A model generated the notes under the pieces. It searched no databases and was not told the DNA's origin. It saw nothing but the letters and a program-made list of their open reading frames with translations. Positions 1 to 11,069 of a stretch of 64,000 nucleotides of DNA are shown one piece after another (positions within the stretch are counted from its first letter, which is position 1; every line of letters starts with the position of its first letter). Both the position numbers and the translations under genes were made by a program. Source of the DNA: Bacteroidia bacterium (GTDB taxonomy: Bacteria; Bacteroidota; Bacteroidia; Bacteroidales; Prolixibacteraceae); assembly GCA_026391315.1 (NCBI GenBank), contig JAPLDT010000045.1, forward strand, positions 34,618-98,617, in the 5' to 3' direction.

Positions 1-1
1 C

Positions 2-1261
2 AGGGCGGAGTTTGCTATCCGGCAACAGGCTACCCTGTCCGATAAGCGTTTACGCATAGACTTTGAATTTCGCCCAAGAACGGAGTACCGGAACGGGTAT
101 AGCCAAATACCCAATGATACCACTACCGGAACTTTTTTCACGAATCAACGGACGAGGTTGGGATTCAATTTCATATGGGACAACCGGATTGCCCTTCAAC
201 TTACCGTGCAGGATGCCAGGGTTTGGGGAGGTGTAGATCCAAGGTCTCAGGCTGGAACTATAAGCCTTTTCGAGGCTTATGCCGAGCCAACCTTGTTCCC
301 CGGCCTGTCTCTCCGTATTGGGCGGCAACGGTTGATTTATGACAACCAGCGCCTTTTTGCCGAGAATGACTGGAGGGCAACCGGTACATCACACGATGCG
401 CTGACATTTAAATATGCAGGTTTAAAATTGACAACTGATCTTGTTTTGGCGTTCAACCAAACCAGTGAGCGGCTTTTTGGAACTGGGTATTATCCTTCCG
501 GATGGAGCAATTATAAGTTTCTGACCATGCATTTCCTGAAGTATAATCTGAGCAAAAATGTCGTTTTGACCTTGATGCAGAGTGCAGATGGTTATCAGGT
601 GACCGGCAAGGATGAAAAAATCAACTACAGGTTTACCAACGGGGGCAGGTTGGAGTACACAAGTGGCGCCTGGTACGCCACAGTAAGCGGTTATTACCAG
701 TGGGGACATAACAAAAGCGGCCAAAAGCTTGATGCATGGTATCTCCAGCCTGAGGTAAAATATGTAGCGCCATTTGACCTGACCGTCCGTGCAGGCGCTG
801 AAATATTTAGTGGTGGCAACACACAGGTAACCAATGGTACAGACAAATCATTTGTGCCGCTGTACGGTGTTGTTCACAGGTTCAATGGAACCATGGACCT
901 GATCGGGACTTTCCCCACCGATCTGGGCAACGCAGGTTTAATCAACCCTTATCTGTTCCTGATTAAGAATCTTGGAAAGAAGGTTGAACTCCGAAGTGAT
1001 TTTCATACCTTCTCGAACAAAGAGACCTACTACAAGGCAGGCAAAGCTTATGACAGCTATCTCGGTTTTGAGAATGACTGGACACTAACCTACAAACCCA
1101 ATAGTTTTACCAATCTCCTGGTCGGAGTTTCCTGGGCGGACGTAACAAACACATTTGCAACCATCAAGAAATCAGGCCCTGGAGCATCAGGTCATACTCC
1201 CTTCTGGAGCTTTGTTTCTGTAAGCTTTAAACCGCAGGTGCTCAATTACTTGTTTAAATAA
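2..1261 (+). CDS. Alginate-export-like outer-membrane porin, 5'-truncated by the window edge
   Basis: The frame is open from the first bases of the window, so the N-terminus and signal peptide lie outside; the first TTG at 158 is not a real start. The roughly 420 visible residues have the alternating aromatic/polar strands of an outer-membrane beta-barrel and end on a short strand finishing in Phe-Lys. The stretch GRQRLIYDNQRLF followed by DWR and a THxAL-like segment resembles the alginate-export porin family (AlgE-like). The stop is 2 bases before the binding-protein gene of a Pst-type ABC importer, so the porin very probably supplies the outer-membrane step for that importer. Substrate specificity cannot be read; a role in alginate is not implied. 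Family assignment is by motif resemblance. Confidence 0.75.
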   Translation, partial: RAEFAIRQQATLSDKRLRIDFEFRPRTEYRNGYSQIPNDTTTGTFFTNQRTRLGFNFIWDNRIALQLTVQDARVWGGVDPRSQAGTISLFEAYAEPTLFPGLSLRIGRQRLIYDNQRLFAENDWRATGTSHDALTFKYAGLKLTTDLVLAFNQTSERLFGTGYYPSGWSNYKFLTMHFLKYNLSKNVVLTLMQSADGYQVTGKDEKINYRFTNGGRLEYTSGAWYATVSGYYQWGHNKSGQKLDAWYLQPEVKYVAPFDLTVRAGAEIFSGGNTQVTNGTDKSFVPLYGVVHRFNGTMDLIGTFPTDLGNAGLINPYLFLIKNLGKKVELRSDFHTFSNKETYYKAGKAYDSYLGFENDWTLTYKPNSFTNLLVGVSWADVTNTFATIKKSGPGASGHTPFWSFVSVSFKPQVLNYLFK

Positions 1262-1263
1262 TC

Positions 1264-2232
1264 ATGCCAAAAAATTCAGCTATGTTGAAAAAATCGTTCT
1301 GTTTTGTATTCGTTTTTCTATTAATCTTTTCGAAAGAATATATACTCCATGCCCAGCAAAAGTTGGAAGGAAGAATTACCTTATCCGGTGCATTTGCACT
1401 CTATCCCATGGCTGTCAAATGGGCCGAAGAATTCAAAAAACTGCATCCTGACGTAACAATTGATATTTCGGCAGGTGGAGCAGGAAAAGGAATAACTGAT
1501 GCTTTGGGCGGAATGGTTGATCTCGGCATGGTTTCGCGCGAGATATATCCTGAAGAGACCAAAAAAGGGGCTTATCCTTTTGCTGTTGCCAAGGATGCGG
1601 TGGTGCCCGTTGTCAGCGCTGCCAATCCAATTTTGCAGGAGTTGTTGAAGAAGGGGCTTAAAAAGGAAGCCGGAAACCACATCTGGATCACCGGTCAATT
1701 CAAAACCTGGAACCAGGTTGTCAAAACTTCTTCCAATGCCCCGTTGAGGGTATATACCAGGTCTGACGCCTGCGGAGCGGCAGAAGTTTGGGCAAAGTAT
1801 TTTGGAAAGAAACAGGAAGACCTTCTTGGAAGCGGGGTTTTCGGCGATCCAGGTCTGGCGCTGGCTGTTAAAAAGGATCCCCTTGGTATTGGGTTTAACA
1901 ACATCGGTTATGCTTATGACCATACCACCAAAAGGCAGGTATCGGGTATCAGGGTGTTGCCCCTTGATATTAACAATAACGGGGTAATAGATCCAGAAGA
2001 GAATTTTTACGACACAATGGATCAGCTGATTAATGCCATTGCCACAGGAAAGTATCCTTCCCCTCCTGCCAGGGAACTTTACCTGGTTTCAAAATCAATT
2101 CCTCAGAAAAAAATTGTTGCAGAGTTTGTCAGGTGGATCCTCTCTGACGGACAAAAGTATGTTTATGAAACCGGGTACATTGCCCTTCCCAAAGAAAGGT
2201 TGGCATTGGAAACCAAAAAGCTAGGCTTGTGA
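1264..2232 (+). CDS. PstS-like periplasmic substrate-binding protein
   Basis: 322 residues with an N-terminal signal peptide (charged start, hydrophobic core about residues 10-24, then HAQQ). A second in-frame ATG at 1282 gives a cleaner signal peptide and may be the true start. The mature part opens with the PstS-type segment LSGAFALYPMAVKWAEEF, followed by a glycine-rich loop SAGGAGKG and a central TRSDACGAAEVW that corresponds to the anion-binding loop, usually R-S-x-G-S-G in phosphate binders. It is followed by two permeases and an ATPase of the Pst type, which supports phosphate or a similar oxyanion as ligand. The altered loop (ACGA) leaves the ligand open. It starts 2 bases after the porin stop. 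Confidence 0.85.
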   Translation: MPKNSAMLKKSFCFVFVFLLIFSKEYILHAQQKLEGRITLSGAFALYPMAVKWAEEFKKLHPDVTIDISAGGAGKGITDALGGMVDLGMVSREIYPEETKKGAYPFAVAKDAVVPVVSAANPILQELLKKGLKKEAGNHIWITGQFKTWNQVVKTSSNAPLRVYTRSDACGAAEVWAKYFGKKQEDLLGSGVFGDPGLALAVKKDPLGIGFNNIGYAYDHTTKRQVSGIRVLPLDINNNGVIDPEENFYDTMDQLINAIATGKYPSPPARELYLVSKSIPQKKIVAEFVRWILSDGQKYVYETGYIALPKERLALETKKLGL

Positions 2233-2293
2233 TAATTATTCTGTTTTGGTAGGTGGAAAATAATTAACCCTGATATTATCGATATGATTTAAT

Positions 2294-3190
2294 ATGTTGA
2301 AAAAAAGATTATTAAAGGATAAAATTGCCCGGCAAATAATGCTGGGCATTACCGTTTTTGGCCTGTTGGTGCTGCTGGTGATCTCGGTAGGCCTGCTGTA
2401 CAAATCAATGCCGGTTATCAAAGAGCAATCGCTCTATGATCTTTTGTTCACGAGCAGCTGGAAACCATCCAAAGATCATTTCGGTTTTCTGACCTTTATA
2501 TTGAGCACCCTCAGGGTTACCTTCATTGCCATCCTCATTGCAGTGCCTTTGTCGCTGTTATCGGCCATCTACCTGAGCGAATATGCCTCTGAACGGACTA
2601 AAAAAATGCTCAGTCCCGGAATTGATCTGTTGTCAGGTATTCCTCCTGTGATATATGGCGTATGGGGAACCTTGGTTGTCGTGCCTTGGATATCAGATCA
2701 TTTGGCGCCGCATTTTGTTGATTTTTCAACAGGGTATAGCGTACTCGCCGGAGGAATTGTTTTGGCAATTATGATTATACCACTTATAATCAGTATTATA
2801 ATTGAAGTCTTTGCGGCTGTTCCACAAGAGCTGAGAGAAGTTTCGCTTTCGGTTGGGGCTACCAAATGGCAGACCATTAAGCGGGTATTGTTGCTGAAAT
2901 CCCTACCAGGAGTACTGGCAGCTGTCATTCTTGCTATCTCTAGGGCCTTTGGGGAAACCATTGCCGTATTGATGGTATGCGGCAATTTTACGGAGATTCC
3001 AAAGTCGGTTTTTGACGCCTGTTATCCCCTGCCGGCACTAATTGCAAACAACTATGGGGAGATGATGTCGCTTCCAAATTACGAATCGGCGTTGATGTTT
3101 GCCGCACTGTTGCTCTTTGTCATCATCATTTTGTTTAATGCCGGTTCCAGGCTGATTCTGAACCATATCACACAACGTTATCAATTATGA
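2294..3190 (+). CDS. pstC: Phosphate-type ABC transporter permease PstC
   Basis: 298 residues with about six predicted membrane segments: one near residues 16-38, then a block from about 70 to the C-terminus. The cytoplasmic coupling loop reads ELREVSLSVGATKWQTIKRV (about 177-196), the EAA-type motif that docks on the ATPase. Length and motif order match PstC. Its TGA stop overlaps the ATG of the next permease in an ATGA, which indicates translational coupling and a heterodimeric channel. It begins 61 bases after the binding-protein stop; that gap is AT-rich with only a weak 7-bp inverted repeat, so one transcript is likely. Confidence 0.92.
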   Translation: MLKKRLLKDKIARQIMLGITVFGLLVLLVISVGLLYKSMPVIKEQSLYDLLFTSSWKPSKDHFGFLTFILSTLRVTFIAILIAVPLSLLSAIYLSEYASERTKKMLSPGIDLLSGIPPVIYGVWGTLVVVPWISDHLAPHFVDFSTGYSVLAGGIVLAIMIIPLIISIIIEVFAAVPQELREVSLSVGATKWQTIKRVLLLKSLPGVLAAVILAISRAFGETIAVLMVCGNFTEIPKSVFDACYPLPALIANNYGEMMSLPNYESALMFAALLLFVIIILFNAGSRLILNHITQRYQL

Positions 3191-4026
3191 GAAAACTGGA
3201 AGAACAAATCATGAAAGCACTGATGCTACTGGCTTCAGCTATCATCATGCTGATTCTTGGTTTTATCCTGTGGAAAATTATCTCCAAAGGTTTGCCATCT
3301 CTCAACTGGGACATGGTTACCAAAACCCCTTCGGGAGGTTTCTATCTCGGGAAAGAGGGAGGGATACTGAATGCCATCATGGGATCCCTGATGCTAATTA
3401 CCTGTTCGGTGGTGATCAGCATCTTGTTAAGCCTGCCAGTGGCGCTCTATATCAATTTTATTTTGCACAGGAAATCCAGGGCTTCTGGGATTATCCGGTT
3501 TGCCTTTGATATCATGTTTGGTATCCCTTCCATTGTGTATGGGGCATTCGGTTTTATGGTCATGATGTATCTCGGACTTCAGGCATCCCTGCTTGGAGGG
3601 ATCATTGCGGTCTCGCTTCTGATCATGCCAATCATGGTTCGATCCATCGATGAGGTGGCAGGTCAGGTGCCGCGCGAATTACTGGAAGCCACCCTTTCTT
3701 TGGGCGCCACGCGCTATGAGATGGTTAAAATCGCAGCCAGGCAAATTACGCCGGGCATAACAACCGCGATCCTCTTGTCGGTAGGCAGGGGCATTGGTGA
3801 TGCTGCCACAGTGATGCTCACTGCCGGTTTTACGGACAGTATTCCGACCTCCCTCTTGCAACCGGCGGCAACATTGCCGCTTGCCATATTTTTTCAGTTA
3901 AGCAGCCCGGTCGAAGAGGTTCAAAACAGGGCCTATTCTTCAGCGCTCATCCTAACAATCATCATTCTGATCCTCAGCTTTACCACCAGATATATCAGCA
4001 GAAAAATGTCCGGATCTAAAATTTAA
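3187..4026 (+). CDS. pstA: Phosphate-type ABC transporter permease PstA
   Basis: 279 residues with a first membrane helix at about residues 10-30 and five more downstream. The ATPase-coupling loop reads ELLEATLSLGATRYEMVKIA, followed by GRGIGDAATVMLTAG, typical of PstA/PstC permeases in which the usual G-E-T is replaced by G-D-A. It overlaps the upstream permease by 4 bases and ends 7 bases before the ATPase gene, so it is the second half of the membrane channel. No charge cluster or insertion sets it apart from the family. A permease for another oxyanion cannot be excluded, because the binding protein has a non-standard ligand loop. Confidence 0.9.
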   Translation: MRKLEEQIMKALMLLASAIIMLILGFILWKIISKGLPSLNWDMVTKTPSGGFYLGKEGGILNAIMGSLMLITCSVVISILLSLPVALYINFILHRKSRASGIIRFAFDIMFGIPSIVYGAFGFMVMMYLGLQASLLGGIIAVSLLIMPIMVRSIDEVAGQVPRELLEATLSLGATRYEMVKIAARQITPGITTAILLSVGRGIGDAATVMLTAGFTDSIPTSLLQPAATLPLAIFFQLSSPVEEVQNRAYSSALILTIIILILSFTTRYISRKMSGSKI

Positions 4027-4033
4027 ACCACCC

Positions 4034-4876
4034 ATGGAAACCAATCTTTACAGCTATCAGTTTAGGACAGAAAGTGACGCAGTTCCCCAAAGAAGTGCTC
4101 CTATAAAATTGACCAAATTGTCTTTTCCCCTGTTGAGGGTCATTGATCTGAATGTATCAATTCAGGATAAACAGATCCTGAAGGACATTAACCTTCAAAT
4201 CCCTGAAAAGAGCATTACCTGTATCATCGGGCCATCGGGATGCGGGAAGACCACTTTGCTGCGGTCACTGAACCGTTTGCACGACGACAATGCTGATATA
4301 AATATTACAGGGAGCGTGCTGGTCGACAACGAAGATATTTACGGGAAAAATGTCGAGGTTACGCATATCCGGAAAAAGATGGGACTTTTGGCGCAGCGCC
4401 CTACCGTATTGCCGATGTCGATTTTTGAAAATGTCGCCTATGGCCCTCGGATTCATGGGATCAGAGACAAACGAAAGCTATATGGAATTGTTAAAAATCA
4501 GCTGGAGGCGGTTGGTTTGTGGGAGGAGGTAAAAGATCGGCTCAAGTCTCCTGCTATCAGGCTTTCTATCGGTCAGCAGCAGAGATTGTGCCTGGCCCGG
4601 GGACTGGCAGTCTCACCCGAAATCATTCTTGGAGATGAGGCAACCTCCGCACTTGACCCCATTGCAACTACTAAAATTGAACAACTTTTCGTCTCCCTGA
4701 AGAAAGAGTACAGCATCGTTTTGGTAACGCACACTTTAAGGCAGGCGAGGCGAATAGCCGATTATGTGGCATTCATGTATATGGGCGAACTGATTGAATT
4801 TGGTAGTGCAACCGAAATCTTTACAAATCCAAAGCATCAGCTGACCCGTGACTATATTGGTGGAAGTTTTTCCTGA
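4034..4876 (+). CDS. pstB: Phosphate-type ABC transporter ATPase PstB, with variant Walker B
   Basis: 280 residues: Walker A GPSGCGKT (66-73), Q-loop near LLAQRP (about 118-123), signature LSIGQ (177-181), Walker B IILGDEATSALD with Asp201-Glu202, and the H-loop His233. It hydrolyses ATP to power the permeases encoded just upstream. Two positions differ from the usual PstB: the Walker B/D-loop normally reads LDEPTSALD but here is GDEATSALD, and the signature has Ile where Gly is usual. The catalytic Glu is kept, so activity is expected. About 38 residues precede the ABC domain, longer than usual. It is the last gene of the operon; no phoU follows, and the next gene is convergent. Confidence 0.88.
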   Translation: METNLYSYQFRTESDAVPQRSAPIKLTKLSFPLLRVIDLNVSIQDKQILKDINLQIPEKSITCIIGPSGCGKTTLLRSLNRLHDDNADINITGSVLVDNEDIYGKNVEVTHIRKKMGLLAQRPTVLPMSIFENVAYGPRIHGIRDKRKLYGIVKNQLEAVGLWEEVKDRLKSPAIRLSIGQQQRLCLARGLAVSPEIILGDEATSALDPIATTKIEQLFVSLKKEYSIVLVTHTLRQARRIADYVAFMYMGELIEFGSATEIFTNPKHQLTRDYIGGSFS

Positions 4877-4972
4877 TTTTCCTGTATAATCAAGGATCAT
4901 ACGGGGATAAGTTGCTTCGAATTTCTGGGCAACTGTATTTCCCGGTAATACTGCATCCTTCAGACCCTGCAC

Positions 4973-5653
4973 CTATAATTGCTCAAAAAAATTCCAGACC
5001 GGGTCGTTCGGAACAGGTGCAGTAATGGTTACAGGTTCAAGGGTGACAGGATGGACAAACCGGATTGTACGGGCATGCAGGTGTATGCCACCATCCTTGT
5101 TGGATCTTGGGAATCCATATTTCAGATCGCCTTTGATATGAAGCCCGATGGTGGCCAGCTGAGCCCTGATCTGGTGATGCCTGCCAGTATGAAGTTCAAT
5201 TTCCAACAGGTGAAAACGATCGGAAGAGGCAATATATCGGTAGGTGAGGGAGGCTTTTTTGGACTCTTTTTGCTCCTGTCGGTAAGCGAAAGACTTGTTC
5301 TGTTTTTCATTGCGAACCAGCCAGTGCTCCAGGGTGGCTTCAACCGGGTCCGGTTTGACATCAACCACTGCCCAATAAGTTTTTCTGATCTCCCCTTCGT
5401 TTTTGAAGAGTTCATTCATCCTGGAAAGTGACTTGGAAGTTCTGGCAAAAAGCAGAACACCACTCGTCGGCCGATCCAATCGGTGGGTCACTCCCAGAAA
5501 GACATTTCCGGGTTTGTGGTATTTCTCTTTCAGGTAGATTTTTATCTCATCACCGATAGGGCTATCTCCCGTCTTATCCCCCTGCACGATGTCCCCACAG
5601 CGCTTGTTGATGGCAATCAGGTGATTATCCTCGAACAAAATCTCTAGCTTCAT
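4973..5653 (-). CDS. RluA-family pseudouridine synthase
   Basis: 226 residues. The catalytic motif HRLDRPTSG places the nucleophilic Asp at residue 60, and a later [13 protein letters not shown] (about 157-169) is the second conserved motif of the RluA family. There is no N-terminal S4 domain, so this is a short, stand-alone catalytic form acting on rRNA or tRNA uridines; the target is not readable. The start overlaps the end of panB by 4 bases, so the two are co-transcribed. The product is cytoplasmic. The 96-base stretch between its stop and the convergent pstB holds no strong terminator; only a 6-bp inverted repeat was seen near 4910-4935. Confidence 0.92.
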   Translation of the reverse strand: MKLEILFEDNHLIAINKRCGDIVQGDKTGDSPIGDEIKIYLKEKYHKPGNVFLGVTHRLDRPTSGVLLFARTSKSLSRMNELFKNEGEIRKTYWAVVDVKPDPVEATLEHWLVRNEKQNKSFAYRQEQKESKKASLTYRYIASSDRFHLLEIELHTGRHHQIRAQLATIGLHIKGDLKYGFPRSNKDGGIHLHARTIRFVHPVTLEPVTITAPVPNDPVWNFFEQL

Positions 5654-6468
5654 TCGTACTGCTCCTTTTCATTCGGGAAATCCTTCGATTTCACATCTTT
5701 GATATAATGGCCGACGGCCCCTTTGATTTCGGCTGCCAGATTGTGGTAACGGCGCAGAAACCTTGGTGAGAACTCCTGGGTAATGCCCAGCATGTCGTGG
5801 ATTACAAGTACTTGTCCATCGACTCCGCCGCCAGCGCCAATGCCTATGATTGGGATTTTTAACTCTTTCGCGACCTTCGTGCCAAGTGATGCCGGAATCT
5901 TCTCCAGAACGATGGCAAAGCATCCGGCCTCTTCAAGTAATTTCGCATCCTTCAGCAGCTTATTTGCCTCATCCTCCTCCTTGGCCCTGACAACATAGGT
6001 ACCATAACGGTTGATCGACTGCGGCATCAAGCCAAGGTGTCCCATCACGGGAATACCTGCCGAAAGGATGCGTTGCACCGATTCGATCACTTCACTGCCG
6101 CCTTCCAGTTTAACCGCATCGGCATGGGTGATTTTCATGATTTTGATGGCAGAGTTCAATGCTTCGAGCGAATTTCCCTGGTAGGTGCCGAATGGCATAT
6201 CGACCACCACCAGACAGCGGGTCACTGCTTTGACGACCGACTTCCCATGGTAAATCATCTGATCCAGGGTGATCGGGAGGGTTGTTTCGTGACCTGCCAT
6301 GACATTGGCGGCCGAATCCCCGACAAGGATCACATCAATTCCGGCCTGGTCCACCAGTTTAGCCATGCTGTAGTCGTAGGAGGTAAGCATCGAAATTTTC
6401 TCCCCTTGCAGTTTCATCTCCGAAAGTACATGGGTAGTTACCCTTTTGATCTCTTTGTGCACTGACAT
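5650..6468 (-). CDS. panB: 3-methyl-2-oxobutanoate hydroxymethyltransferase
   Basis: 272 residues, the normal PanB length. It transfers a hydroxymethyl group from 5,10-methylene-tetrahydrofolate to 2-oxoisovalerate, the first committed step of pantothenate and CoA synthesis. Diagnostic segments: [18 protein letters not shown] near residues 24-41, the metal-binding [15 protein letters not shown] that follows it, [18 protein letters not shown] and the catalytic Glu in AIVLEKIP. The start is ATG at 6468, after a 150-base gap. It is the first gene of a two-gene minus-strand unit with the pseudouridine synthase. No panC or panD is in the window. Confidence 0.97.
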   Translation of the reverse strand: MSVHKEIKRVTTHVLSEMKLQGEKISMLTSYDYSMAKLVDQAGIDVILVGDSAANVMAGHETTLPITLDQMIYHGKSVVKAVTRCLVVVDMPFGTYQGNSLEALNSAIKIMKITHADAVKLEGGSEVIESVQRILSAGIPVMGHLGLMPQSINRYGTYVVRAKEEDEANKLLKDAKLLEEAGCFAIVLEKIPASLGTKVAKELKIPIIGIGAGGGVDGQVLVIHDMLGITQEFSPRFLRRYHNLAAEIKGAVGHYIKDVKSKDFPNEKEQYE

Positions 6469-6551
6469 AGGTTCCGAATTTTTTTTGGATGAAAATGCAA
6501 AGTTACCAAATGTAAATGTGAAAATATGAGAATGTGAAAATGTGGAAATGA

Positions 6552-6586
6552 AAAAAGTGCTGACAGTCTAAATATCAGCACTTTTT
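6552..6586 (-). terminator. Rho-independent terminator
   Basis: A perfect 12-bp inverted repeat (arms 6552-6563 and 6575-6586, core AGTGCTGA / TCAGCACT) with an 11-base loop, A5 on one side and T5 on the other, so it can act in both directions. It lies just downstream of the minus-strand gene at 6622-7770 and upstream of panB, so it most likely ends the transcript of the former. Confidence 0.85.
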
Positions 6587-6589
6587 GTT

Positions 6590-6617
6590 ATAACTCATAA
6601 CTCATAACTCATAACTT
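6590..6617. repeat. Short tandem repeat of a 7-mer
   Basis: Four head-to-tail copies of ATAACTC (the last one ends in T) immediately before the stop codon of the gene at 6622. It is a simple microsatellite with no other visible role. Confidence 0.8.
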
Positions 6618-6621
6618 CCTT

Positions 6622-7770
6622 CTACACTTTCAGGAAAATCTTATTTTTGAAAAGGAAGTGCAGGAACATCCATTCGAGGGCGATTGCGCCGAGGATAACG
6701 ATCCAGTTGCCCAGGGCAGGCTCAAGGAATCCAAGGAAGAATGAGGATGCATCGCGAAAATCAAAAATTCTGGTTGCCAGGTAGATGGTGATAGAGTTCA
6801 TCCCGATCACCTTGAAAAAGAGAATTTTGTATTTACCGATTCCCCATGCCCAGGTGTTAACCCAATCTTTTACATCGATGGTATAATAGAACAAAGCCAG
6901 AAGCATAAAACTGATGCCTGCTGTGAGCATGTCGAAAGGGACTGTCCAGGCTGCTTTGATAATGGGATAGAAGGTAGAAAGAGTCAGGGCAACCACGACC
7001 AGGCACGCGCCAATGACGGCAAGGATCGAAGCTTTTCTTCCGGAAGCCGGAGTGCCGTCGCGCAATATTCCGCCGGCCAGTGCACCCATCAAAGTCACAG
7101 AGATGGCAGAAACGCAGCAAAGCAATCCTTCCGGATCAAAAGTCGTTCCGTGTAACCTGCCGGGGATAAGCAAACGGTCGAGCCAGGCATTGATACCATT
7201 TACCGGACCATTTACCGGATCCAGTAGTCCCGCGCCCTGTCCGGGAACTGGAACAGCAAGTTGAAGAATTGCGATGGAAATAAGGAGTCCTGCCAGCCAG
7301 ATAATTCTCGATTTCATATTTTTCGTGTAGATCACGATTGTGGCAGCGAAGAAATAGGCGAATCCGATCTGTCCCAGAACACTTGGAATGCGCGGGTTAG
7401 AGAAACCGTGCTGCAGAGCTCCATTGTACATAATTCCCAACAATATCAGGATGATCCCGCGTTTTGCCGCCTTCCTGAACAAGAGTGATTTATCTGCGCC
7501 TTTCTCGATTTTGGAGGTGATGGCATAAGGAATGGCAACTCCGGAGATAAACATGAACAATGGGAAGATCAGGTCTTCAAAATGAAAGCCATCCCACCTG
7601 ACATGTTCCATCTGTTCGGCCACAACGTTCAGCCAACCCCAGTCGAGGGCCTTTGAAAGGGCAACAATCAGACTGCCACCGCCAATAATCCAGAGCATAT
7701 CAAATCCACGTAAAACATCAAGTGATGCAAGTCGTTCGACCTGCTTTGCCGTTTGAATCTTTTTTTGCAT
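6622..7770 (-). CDS. NagX/HGSNAT-like multi-pass membrane acyltransferase (DUF5009 type)
   Basis: 382 residues with around ten predicted membrane helices. The opening RLASLDVLRGFDMLWIIGGG (about 13-32) is the signature of the heparan-alpha-glucosaminide N-acetyltransferase / NagX / DUF5009 group, and HFEDLIFPLFMFISGVAIPY matches the second conserved block. Family members are thought to acetylate sugars at the inner membrane during glycan recycling; the substrate here is unknown. It stands alone on the minus strand between the panB unit and dnaK, with a strong terminator downstream. The start is ATG at 7770. An alternative assignment to acyltransferase family 3 is less likely because the first helix carries the LDVLRG motif typical of HGSNAT. 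Confidence 0.85.
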   Translation of the reverse strand: MQKKIQTAKQVERLASLDVLRGFDMLWIIGGGSLIVALSKALDWGWLNVVAEQMEHVRWDGFHFEDLIFPLFMFISGVAIPYAITSKIEKGADKSLLFRKAAKRGIILILLGIMYNGALQHGFSNPRIPSVLGQIGFAYFFAATIVIYTKNMKSRIIWLAGLLISIAILQLAVPVPGQGAGLLDPVNGPVNGINAWLDRLLIPGRLHGTTFDPEGLLCCVSAISVTLMGALAGGILRDGTPASGRKASILAVIGACLVVVALTLSTFYPIIKAAWTVPFDMLTAGISFMLLALFYYTIDVKDWVNTWAWGIGKYKILFFKVIGMNSITIYLATRIFDFRDASSFFLGFLEPALGNWIVILGAIALEWMFLHFLFKNKIFLKV

Positions 7771-10038
<2,268 letters not shown>

Positions 10039-10051
10039 CTTCAGTATATAT

Positions 10052-10092
10052 ACAACAAAAAACCCGCTTCTCAAAAGCGGGTTTTTTGTTGT
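10052..10092 (+). terminator. Rho-independent terminator of dnaK
   Basis: Perfect 18-bp inverted repeat (10052-10069 and 10075-10092) with a 5-base CTCAA loop; the stem has a CCCGC/GCGGG core, an A6 on the left and a T6 on the right. It lies 14 bases after the dnaK stop. Confidence 0.95.
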
Positions 10093-10141
10093 ATAGTTTT
10101 AAGAAGCCACCTTTCTTTTTTACCCATCATTATGGGCACCG

Positions 10142-10630
10142 TCATTTTTTAGTAAGGTCGTTTATCTTGTCAGTAAGTAGTAAAATTGTCTCTTTTCTTG
10201 CTTCAATCTCAGATTCCGCATGTTTAAGCGCCCTTTCTGTTTGTTCCAGGGCATGTTTCAGGGTTGAACAATTTGGGCAAGGATCAGATAACTGATTTCC
10301 AACAGAATGTATTTGTCCCGATAGGTTATCTTCTTTCCTCTTAATCTTTTCTAATGGCTCAGCTAAACTTACATTTGGATCGGTTGAGGATTTTGTGTAT
10401 TCTATTTTTCTACTATTGTTAATCATTTCCCCTTTTTCAGTTATAAGCCAGTCTGCACTTATGTTATCAAATGACGACAGTATCTTTAGTAAAACGTCGT
10501 AACTTGGGGCATTTCTACCCTTTACGATGTTGTGGATAACGGTAGAATTGACACCAATACGCATGCTAAAAGAATTATTATTTAATTCTAATGAATTGAT
10601 TATTAATTCTATTCTATTATTTATTGTCAT
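10142..10630 (-). CDS. XRE-family helix-turn-helix regulator with C-terminal coiled coil
   Basis: 162 residues. Residues about 1-65 form a Cro/CI-type HTH (IELIINSLELNNNSFSMRIG, then NSTVIHNIVKGRNAPSYDVL and the ILSSFDNISADWLITEKGEM end typical of Bacteroidota phage-like repressors). A linker follows, then CPNC (about 117-120) and a heptad-rich segment (about 122-160) likely to dimerise as a coiled coil. It is divergent from the small gene at 10718, with a palindrome-bearing 87-base gap between them. The layout resembles a CI/Cro switch of a prophage or conjugative element, but no integrase or phage gene is nearby. The start is ATG at 10630. Confidence 0.8.
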   Translation of the reverse strand: MTINNRIELIINSLELNNNSFSMRIGVNSTVIHNIVKGRNAPSYDVLLKILSSFDNISADWLITEKGEMINNSRKIEYTKSSTDPNVSLAEPLEKIKRKEDNLSGQIHSVGNQLSDPCPNCSTLKHALEQTERALKHAESEIEARKETILLLTDKINDLTKK

Positions 10631-10655
10631 TTGATGATATTTTTTCTAAATTCAC

Positions 10656-10686
10656 TTGCATATATCATCATATGATAATATATTTG
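10656..10686 (+). promoter_or_regulatory. Bacteroidetes-type promoter for the small gene at 10718
   Basis: TTG at 10656-10658 and TATATTTG at 10679-10686 match the -33 (TTG) and -7 (TAnnTTTG) boxes of the primary sigma factor of Bacteroidota with a 20-base spacer. The -7 box overlaps the palindrome at 10683-10704, so the palindrome is well placed to be an operator. Confidence 0.65.
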
Positions 10687-10704
10687 TGAAAAGCTTTTCA
10701 CAAA
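10683..10704. promoter_or_regulatory. 22-bp perfect palindrome, probable operator
   Basis: TTTGTGAAAA-GC-TTTTCACAAA is an uninterrupted palindrome. It sits between the divergent XRE regulator and the small gene, overlapping the predicted -7 box and ending 13 bases before the latter's ATG. A second short palindrome, ATCATATGAT (10667-10676), lies just upstream, and copies of ATGATAT occur at 10634 and, inverted, at 10662. Binding by the adjacent XRE protein is inferred. Confidence 0.6.
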
Positions 10705-10717
10705 AATACAACAAGAA

Positions 10718-10957
10718 ATGCCAAAAAGGGAAGAACTACGAAAAAAAATACAAATAGGGGATTGGGGGCTCGTTGGTAGGATTTTGGGGATCAAAACCCA
10801 TAATGCTTATATGAGTTTTTTGAGACCGACTAGTAAACGTTTTCCTGATGTTGTGGCAGCTATCGAAAAGATAGTTGAGAATAGAGAAAAATTATTGACC
10901 AATCCAAAAAACAACATAAGAGTAAATAAGAGAATTATTGAGAAACCTGATTTTTAG
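10718..10957 (+). CDS. Small basic protein, possible DNA-binding Cro-like partner
   Basis: 79 residues, rich in Lys/Arg. The segment DWGLVGRILGIKTHNAYMSF LRP (about 15-37) looks like a helix-turn-helix region, and IEKIVENREKLL a following helix. Small proteins of this kind are often found opposite XRE repressors in Bacteroidota mobile elements. Nothing identifies a precise function. It has a recognisable promoter and operator-like palindrome upstream. A 100-base gap separates it from the histidine kinase gene. Confidence 0.6.
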   Translation: MPKREELRKKIQIGDWGLVGRILGIKTHNAYMSFLRPTSKRFPDVVAAIEKIVENREKLLTNPKNNIRVNKRIIEKPDF

Positions 10958-11069
10958 GTTTTGAATAGCGGTACAGTTTTATACTTCACATTTTAAGAAA
11001 TTTAGTCCTAACCTAATCATTATACTCAAAAAGGAGCAGAAGATGTAAATATTTTCAAAAGTGAAAAAC

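Noticed and set aside
6590..6617. Tandem repeat that might be read as a CRISPR remnant
   Set aside because: The unit is only 7 bases, without spacers; it is a microsatellite.
10142..10957. Prophage or integrative element
   Set aside because: Only the repressor-like pair is present; no integrase, structural genes or attachment repeats were seen.
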